A stretch of 64,000 nt of DNA from Cyclospora cayetanensis (lineage: Eukaryota; Apicomplexa; Conoidasida; Eucoccidiorida; Eimeriidae). The first letter of the stretch is position 1, and each line of letters begins with the position of its first letter. Where the stretch lies: assembly GCF_002999335.1 (NCBI RefSeq), contig NW_020312152.1:1-64000 (forward strand), given 5' to 3'. The notes below the pieces were generated by a model. That model had not been told where the DNA came from and searched no databases. It saw only the letters and a list, made by a program, of their open reading frames with translations. The translations under genes were made by a program, and so were the position numbers. Shown in pieces: positions 58,024 through 64,000 of this stretch.

Positions 58024-60995
58024 GAGCCCTTTTAAACTGCCAGCAGGTGGCCAGTCTTCTCACAGGGGTAGCATCGTGAAAGGCCTCCGCATCTCGAAGG
58101 AGAGGCGTTCCCTCTCCCTTTCAGAGTCTCTCTTTCTCTGCTGTGCAGCTCATGTAGTAGGCGATTCCGTAGGGCTTGCCTCCCCAAGTTAGGAAGGTTA
58201 AATTTGAAGGCTCGTAGGGGTTTGCATATAGGTTCACAGCAAGGCTTGTCTAGAGAGGAAGGGCCCCTCGCATTTGAGTCCGCACTTTTCATATGCTGGT
58301 GGGCTGCTACTCCCTCTGGAAGCTCCCCAGTAGCAGCACGTTTGCCTATGAGCGTAGGCAAAGCGCATCATCAGTGCACGCCGTACTACCCATGGAGGGG
58401 AGGAAGGGCATCGGGCTGTTCCTTAGGGTAAGGAGTAGAGAATCCTTGAGTGTCAGTCGCGAGCTCGGACTGTTGTACACCATCTTCGAATCTGAGCCGC
58501 AACACATAGCTCGCTGTTTCTGGTTTCTGGCAGTCGTCTAATGAGACTAGCGCGCCTACAGCCGTGCCTCTTAAAATGGCTGTGGATGTACAGGGAAACA
58601 GGAGGAGCAGGGGCACCCGCTTCACGTCTGTAAGCTGTGGCTGGCTGTAGTAGCCACAGCTAGCTGCTCTTTTGTTGGCTGTAACGCTTAATCTGAGGTC
58701 TCCTAAGTGAGACACCTCACTTCGCGCTCGATGCAAGCATACTGGAATCCTATTGCTTTTCGATCGAGCTCCGCCCCGCATCTCCCAGAATTTCGACGTG
58801 CCCGAGGAGGGCGGGCAGCTAGGGTGCACGTAGGAGCTCCCTCTAAGTACTCCGATCATTCATAGCTAGTTGTACGTTGCTTCCAATGGGGGCGCGCGCA
58901 CACTTTCGCCGCCTTGTGTTTTGGCTAGCAGCGTTCTGCAATGCCTTTTTTATAGGTAGGGACGCGCAAAACAACTGGTCGGGCCTTTACTATTTTTATT
59001 AGATATGACTAGTGTAGCAGAGAGTCTCAAAGCATGGCTTCGCCCGCTACACATAGCACCTTGAAGATATCTGTATCGAAGACCCCAACGCCCTTTTAGG
59101 GGCCAATGCATCCTCGGCGAGCAGTACGAATCGGCCTTTGTTGCGAACTGCCCCTCTTTAAATAAGGGCCTTGACGCCTGCCATTTTCCTGGTGGTAGCG
59201 GAAATGCGCTTAAAAGGGTCTAGACCGATGGGCGAGCCAACCAACACACTGCGCATGGCCTAGTAGGCTGCGTAACTCCTGGGGAAGCCTAGAGGGCGAA
59301 AACGTGCTAAAAGCTAGGCACTAGCTGCCTGATCTACCGTCAATATGCATAGGCCTAAGATTTTGCCGGTTGAGAAGCAAAGGGAGCGGGGTGGGGCCCA
59401 AGGGGCCCCCTGCCCGGCCTGACGGCTTCCGGTGAGGGCAGAAGAAATAGCTGTTGCTGCTGTGGCCAGCAAAGCCAGCGCTCTGCATTTCCTGCACTTC
59501 TCGATGCAGTAAATCCATGTGAAATGCCATGTGGCGGGCACGTGGCGGGAATATGTCTGTTGCTGTTTTTTTCGGATTCTGATTGGAGATTCAACCCGGT
59601 AGATGGCCAGAAGGCCCTTCACCAAGGAACTACGCAGAATTAGGCGTTCCCTGCCTTTTCTCTCGAGCAGTAGAGGTCCATGTTCTCGCGCTTTTGTTGC
59701 GGTTGACGCAACAGGAAGCCGCAGTGCGGAGGGCCCCCAGACTATGAGCGCGGAGAAGGCCACTCGGGGTGCGTGCCGCATTTACGCATTGGGAAGCGAC
59801 AAGGAGCAGGCGGAGGCTTAGAAAGGGGCTTGCAAGCACAGCGGCAGGTCGACAACCCGACCAAGCACCTCGCATCCAGCAGCAGCAGCCACAGCAGGAC
59901 TGCTGCAGACAGAGGCCTCTAGCCAGCCAGCCCGACGTCTTCTACAGCTGTGCAGCATCAGCAGCATGCCGCATCGGCAGCAGTCTCTCGGTGGGCTCGC
60001 CTCGTACCTTCAAGGGCCCCAAGGACTGACGCAGCAGTTTCATCGGGACGGGCAGCAGAGGCTTTCCGTTAAAGATCAGCAGCTGCAGCTGATTCATCGT
60101 CTGCAGCACCTGTATCACGATCAGCAGCTGCACCAGCAGCAACAGCAGCTACAGCAACAGCAGCTACAGCAACAACAGCAACAACAGTGCGATTGCTTTT
60201 CCCCTTGTTTCTTCTTTGGTTTCGTTGCCTCCGTACTCGAGGATGTACTGTGTTGCTGCAAGCCGACTTCTCTCACGTGCCCCCCAGCGCGCATGTGCTT
60301 CTTCTGCTGCCGTCCTGGCTACTAGCGCTCTTAGAAGACGCTCTCCCGAGGAAGCCTCATGGAGGGGCCTCCCCGGGAGCGAGCAGCCCGTGGTGTCTCT
60401 GAAGCGAATGCTGCTGCACCCCCACCAGCAAGAACAACATGCACATCCACTCTTGCAGCGGCAGATGCTCCAGCAGTGGCGGCAGCTGCGCAACAAGCCT
60501 ACCAGTGGCTTTCCCAATTTCAAGGCAAGGGGCAACTCACGAAAACTGGAGGGGCAGGCCCCCTCTGCAGAACTGCAACGCCTGCTATTCCAACGAGTGA
60601 AAGCCTTCACCAAACCCGTGAGAAACAAATTCTGCACGCCACACCCTGACTCGTAGCGCAGTTTTTCCGGAGCTTTCATCCCAGTGCTTTCTCGAAGTCT
60701 ATCTCGCCACTTGAGCTCACTGGTGCCACATGCAAGCCACAGCAGTCTATGCATGCTGCATGCAGGATGCGCTGCCGGTAGACCCCCCAGTCAACCTGGA
60801 GGCCTCTAGAGTTCCTTCTGCCCACCAAATGGCAAGCGCGATCCTCCCGCATCATCTGCTGCCGCAGCAGCAAGAGCAGCAACCACAACGGCAAGAGGAG
60901 GATCAGCAGAAAGAGGATCCTATCTTGGACCGTATTGCACTGCATCTCGGAGGTCTGCTGTTGCTTCTATTACTGCACTTACTAGTGCTGTTTTT
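58024..60995. other. CAG-rich region with unresolved short exons
   Basis: 3' flank of the Gln-rich gene, then about 2.5 kb of mixed sequence. A minus-strand frame at 59630-59875 begins with a possible signal peptide (VLASPFLSLRLLLVASQC). A plus-strand frame at 60216-60656 (ELQRLLFQRVKAFTKPVRNK) and a CAG run at about 60129-60188 could belong to upstream exons of the macrodomain gene. No joined model was possible. A perfect 10-base inverted repeat (AGCTGTGGCT / AGCCACAGCT) lies at 58633-58661. Confidence 0.35.
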
Positions 60996-61336
60996 GCTGC
61001 CACTGCTGCTGCAGTTATTGCTGCTTTTGTTGTTACTCCTGTCACTGTTTTTGCTGCCACTGCTGCTGCAGTTATTGCTGCTTTTGTTGTTGCTCTTGTC
61101 GCTGTTTTTGCTGCCACTGCTGCTGCAGTTATTGCTGCTTTTGTTGTTGCTCTTGTGCTGTTACTGCTGCCACTGCTGCTGCAGTTATTGCTGCTTTTGT
61201 TGTTGCTCCTGTCGCTGTTACTGCTGCCACTGCTGCTGCAGTTATTGCTGCTTTTGTTGTTACTCCTGTCACTGTTTTTGCTGCCACTGCTGCTGCAGTT
61301 ATTGCTGCTTTTGTTGTTGCTCTTGTGCTATTACTG
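60996..61336. repeat. 57-base minisatellite, six copies
   Basis: Copies begin at 60996, 61053, 61110, 61166, 61223 and 61280, each starting GCTGCCACTGCTGCTGCAG. Spacing is 57 bases except one 56-base interval between the third and fourth copies. Copies differ by a few bases (for example ACTCCTGTCACTG versus GCTCTTGTCGCTG). Because 57 is a multiple of three, the array stays open in several frames on both strands, reading as Leu, Cys or Ala/Val/Thr repeats. No frame is preferred. Confidence 0.88.
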
Positions 61337-61508
61337 CTGCTTTCACTGCGGCCCTTCTGCTAGGGTCTCGTCTGTTGGTCCGTGTTTACATCCGTCATTT
61401 CTTATTGCGGCACCACTTGAGCTCGCGTTCGCTTCTGCGTCAGTCATGCCATCAGCGGCGACTGTCTAAGCGTCTGTATTGCCTGCTGCCGCTGCCGTGT
61501 GTGTGCAG

Positions 61509-62443
61509 CCCTATCTCAGCTGCAAGCGTGCGGCAAGGTGGTTGGTATTGGTCGGTCTTTGCGCGTTTTGGGGGAGGGCAGCGCCTTTACTGGAGCCAGC
61601 GCCGTGTTCTCTGCGGGGGGCCCTTGGCTGGAGGCCTTCCTGCAGCTGCAGATGGAGCGCCTGCAGCATCAGCGGCAACCCGAAGACGCAGCAGCGACTG
61701 TTGCAAGCGCCTTTCTGTCGGTGGCGAAGCAGCTGCATGCCGAGTTGCTTCCCCCCCATCTCCAGCAGCGCTGCCCGCTCTCCGCTCTTTCAGCGTCGGC
61801 TGTATCAACACCCGAGGCAGCAGCAGCGGCAGCGCGAGCCGTTGCACATGCCCTGAACGCCACCTGCAAAGCGCCTGCTGCAACGTCTGCCTATGCGGCA
61901 GCAGAAATGCATGCAGCAGAGAGGCCCTCCACTCCCCCCGAGGCGCTGCTGCGGCCGGGGGCCCTTGTGGTGACCCCCGGATTCGGAGCCAACTCCCTCT
62001 TTCTGCTGCATTGCGTCGAACCCACTGCGGCTCTCACGCAGCAACAGCAGCTGCAGCAGCTGCTGCAGCTCATAGACTGCGACGTCCAGTGGGCAAAAGA
62101 GCAGCAACCACAGAAGGACGCCTGGGAGGAGGCGCGGAGACAACGCGCCCCCCGGCTGCACATGCTGGAACGCTGCTACACGAAGGCCTTCGATGCAGCC
62201 GCTTCCTTAGGTCTGCAGACACTCGTGACACCTCTGCTGGGCACCGGCCATGGAGGGTTTTCAACTCACGCAGCCGCATATTGTGCAGCAGCAGCAGCAC
62301 ATCGCTGGCAGGTGCGGCAGCAGCAGCAACAGCAACAGCAGGGGCTTAAGATCGTGTTCTGTACCACGGAACAGCACGAGTGGAGGGCGCTTGACGCCAA
62401 CATCCGCAGGCGCATCCAGTTATTCAATAAGTCCGCGTCGTAA
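61509..62443 (+). CDS. Macrodomain (ADP-ribose binding/hydrolase) protein, C-terminal exon
   Basis: The last exon of a plus-strand gene, starting at an acceptor at 61506-61508 or 61517-61519 (both phase-compatible) and ending at 62443, about 310 residues. Macrodomain signatures appear in order: a Gly-rich first loop (SAVFSAGGPWLEAFLQLQ), GALVVTPGFGANSLFLLHCVEP (equivalent to the vvT...l...iiH segment), CYTKAFDAAASLGLQTLVTP followed by the phosphate loop LLGTGHGGF, and the final strand LKIVFCTTEQHEW. Macrodomains bind or remove ADP-ribose from proteins or metabolites. Ala- and Gln-rich insertions of 60 and 25 residues separate the core elements. The catalytic Asn of the MacroD class is not evident, so binding without hydrolysis is possible. 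Upstream exons were not found; the sequence before is minisatellite. Confidence 0.62.
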
Positions 62444-64000
62444 CCAGCATCAGCAACAGCGGCAGTAGCAGAAGCGGCAGTAGTGGCGACAGGCAGCGCC
62501 GCCGCTCTTTTTGGACACTTAAGAGCATGTGTTGTGGGTAGTGGTGTACGAGGGAGGTTTGAAGGGAGACGAGACTTGACTGGACCTAAATTAGGCCGTG
62601 CCATTCCGCAAAGTGCTTTCAGAAAACTGCCGCAGCTCTCAATATATACATATATATATGTATATATCTATGTATGTTCACAGAAAGCAACCTCTCTCTT
62701 TTTCGGAGACGTACTGTGTGCCTGCTTTGTCCTTGTCTGGGGTCCCTATTCGCTATGTTGGTTGCCTCGCCGTGCAAAAATCCTTCGCTGTCCATCTTTG
62801 AAAGTTGCTCCCTATCGCGCTTACCACTAGCTGTGGGGGCTCACTTGATTCCAGAGGCCCCTGCTTCACTTGTCTGAGGCTTTTTTCGAGCATCCGGGGT
62901 GGGGTTGGGGGGAGAGCAATTGATTCTTTGTTTGCTGTGTTTACTGCTCTCCCCTGCTACCTCCCCCCGCGTGCTTTCTATGAGGTGCAGTAGGGCATTG
63001 CTTTGCCCCATGCTCCGTTCCTCGTAAGGCTGGATTATACTAGTTGGTCCTGACCTCCAGCCAAACCCCTTGCATCGGCTTCCAATGAGGGAGAAGCGCG
63101 CGCAGCCACAGTAGGACCTGTAAGGTTGAAAGGTTCGTGGTGTTGCCTCCATGCAGGGAGTGCGGCTGAAGGCGCTTCTCAGCTGTCGCTGCGGGCTCTG
63201 GTATGTGCCTGTTTCTTCTGAAGTAAGCCTTCCGGGGCCGCAATGGTAGAGCAGTTCATGAAGATAAGGAGCTGAAATGCATACAGGGTAAACTCAACGC
63301 CTCCCTACGAATACCCCCTAGCTCGTGCAAAGCGGTTGGTATTATTACGAAACAATGCGTACATAGCGATTCGTAATATGTACTTTAGAATAGTAAGGAA
63401 GCAACACATATACGTTTATATACACATACAGACAGAGGCCAAAAAGGAGGAGCAGGGGTTACAATTAGTGCCGATACGCAGCGATGCAAAATCGAGAAGA
63501 TGCAGGCCCCTCCTGTGCCTCTCTATGGTAGAAAGCGGTGCGAACTCAAGATATCTGCGGTCGCGCTATGCATTCAAAAAGCGTGAAAATCGAGGTGTTA
63601 GCCGCCTAGGCGTTGTAGAATTCCTGCGCGCGGAGCTTCGCGCAAGTACTACTGCGAAGGGAGTTCTCAGCAATTATCGAGCTCCAGCTACTAGCGGGCA
63701 TGTAGAACACAGAAACGCTCAAATCTAAAGCTCCAGGGTAAGTGACTGAGGCTGCCTCCTTTAGACAGTGGCTGGAGTAACCCTTGAATGCAGCTATTGA
63801 AGGTGGCAAGCACCCTAGTGTCGACCGAAGTCTGGTGGAATTTCTCGACCACATAGCGAGTCTCTACGGTATTCTCTGGATACCCTTATTTCAGCGAGAT
63901 CCACTCTCGCATTTGTCGCTGAGATGGATCAGGGGCCCCTGGGCTGCCCTTGTGTCCAGACTGGAGGCTCCACCGAAACCTTCTCTGACCCACGAGGGCA
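62444..64000. other. Terminal region without supportable gene
   Basis: 3' flank of the macrodomain gene. A TA/TATG microsatellite lies at about 62641-62672. Short open frames on both strands show no motif. No gene can be supported to the end of the window. Confidence 0.45.

Noticed and set aside
60920..61117. Minus-strand Ala/Thr/Lys-rich frame through the minisatellite
   Set aside because: It is open only because the 57-base unit has no stops in any frame. No start context, splice sites or unique sequence support it.
60730..62349. Plus-strand open frame of 539 codons rich in Leu then Cys across the minisatellite
   Set aside because: The composition is an artefact of reading the 57-base repeat out of frame, and the rest overlaps the macrodomain exon in the wrong frame.

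Overview
The window looks like nuclear DNA of a coccidian apicomplexan. An Eimeria species is the best guess and Cyclospora the main alternative. The evidence is alveolin (inner membrane complex) genes, a type I polyketide synthase, a decayed microneme-style EGF protein, genes rich in short GT-AG introns, and stretches of CAG/CTG triplets encoding Gln and Ala runs next to stretches with none. No prokaryotic features, rRNA, tRNA or CRISPR were seen.

Layout. 0-4 kb (+): the 3' end of a modular polyketide synthase whose last domains are ketoreductase tail, acyl carrier, thioester-reductase-type SDR and, in the same spliced frame, a sulfotransferase. 4.5-9.4 kb: a head-to-head pair of alveolin genes around one 776-base upstream region. 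11-14.4 kb: LSM1 (-) and an ALY/REF-like mRNA export factor (+), again divergent. 15-18.2 kb (-): an AT-hook nuclear protein. 18.2-24.8 kb: a long stretch with no supportable gene. 24.8-26.5 kb (+): an equilibrative nucleoside transporter. 30-36.7 kb (-): a very large PAP/OAS1-type nucleotidyltransferase with a long low-complexity tail. 38.9-41.5 kb: poorly resolved genes and an EGF-domain microneme-like reading frame broken by in-frame stops without frameshifts. 44.6-47.0 kb (+): SAM50 (Omp85). 48.8-50.9 kb (-): a spliced gene of unknown function. 51.5-52.2 kb (+): a single-TM protein. 52.8-54.4 kb (-): a Hikeshi/OPI10 homologue. 55.2-58.0 kb (+): a Gln/Ala/Ser-rich protein. 61-62.4 kb (+): a 57-base minisatellite followed by a macrodomain exon.

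Exon models were built by hand from GT-AG sites and frame continuity. Where coordinates are given, phases were checked and the summed lengths are multiples of three. The strongest models are PKS, both alveolins, the AT-hook protein, the nucleotidyltransferase and SAM50. Internal exons of the Hikeshi and ALY/REF genes and all of the 39 and 49 kb genes are less certain. The genes share no pathway. They are a typical eukaryotic mix: cytoskeleton, RNA metabolism, mitochondrial import, transport, heat-shock import and lipid/polyketide synthesis.
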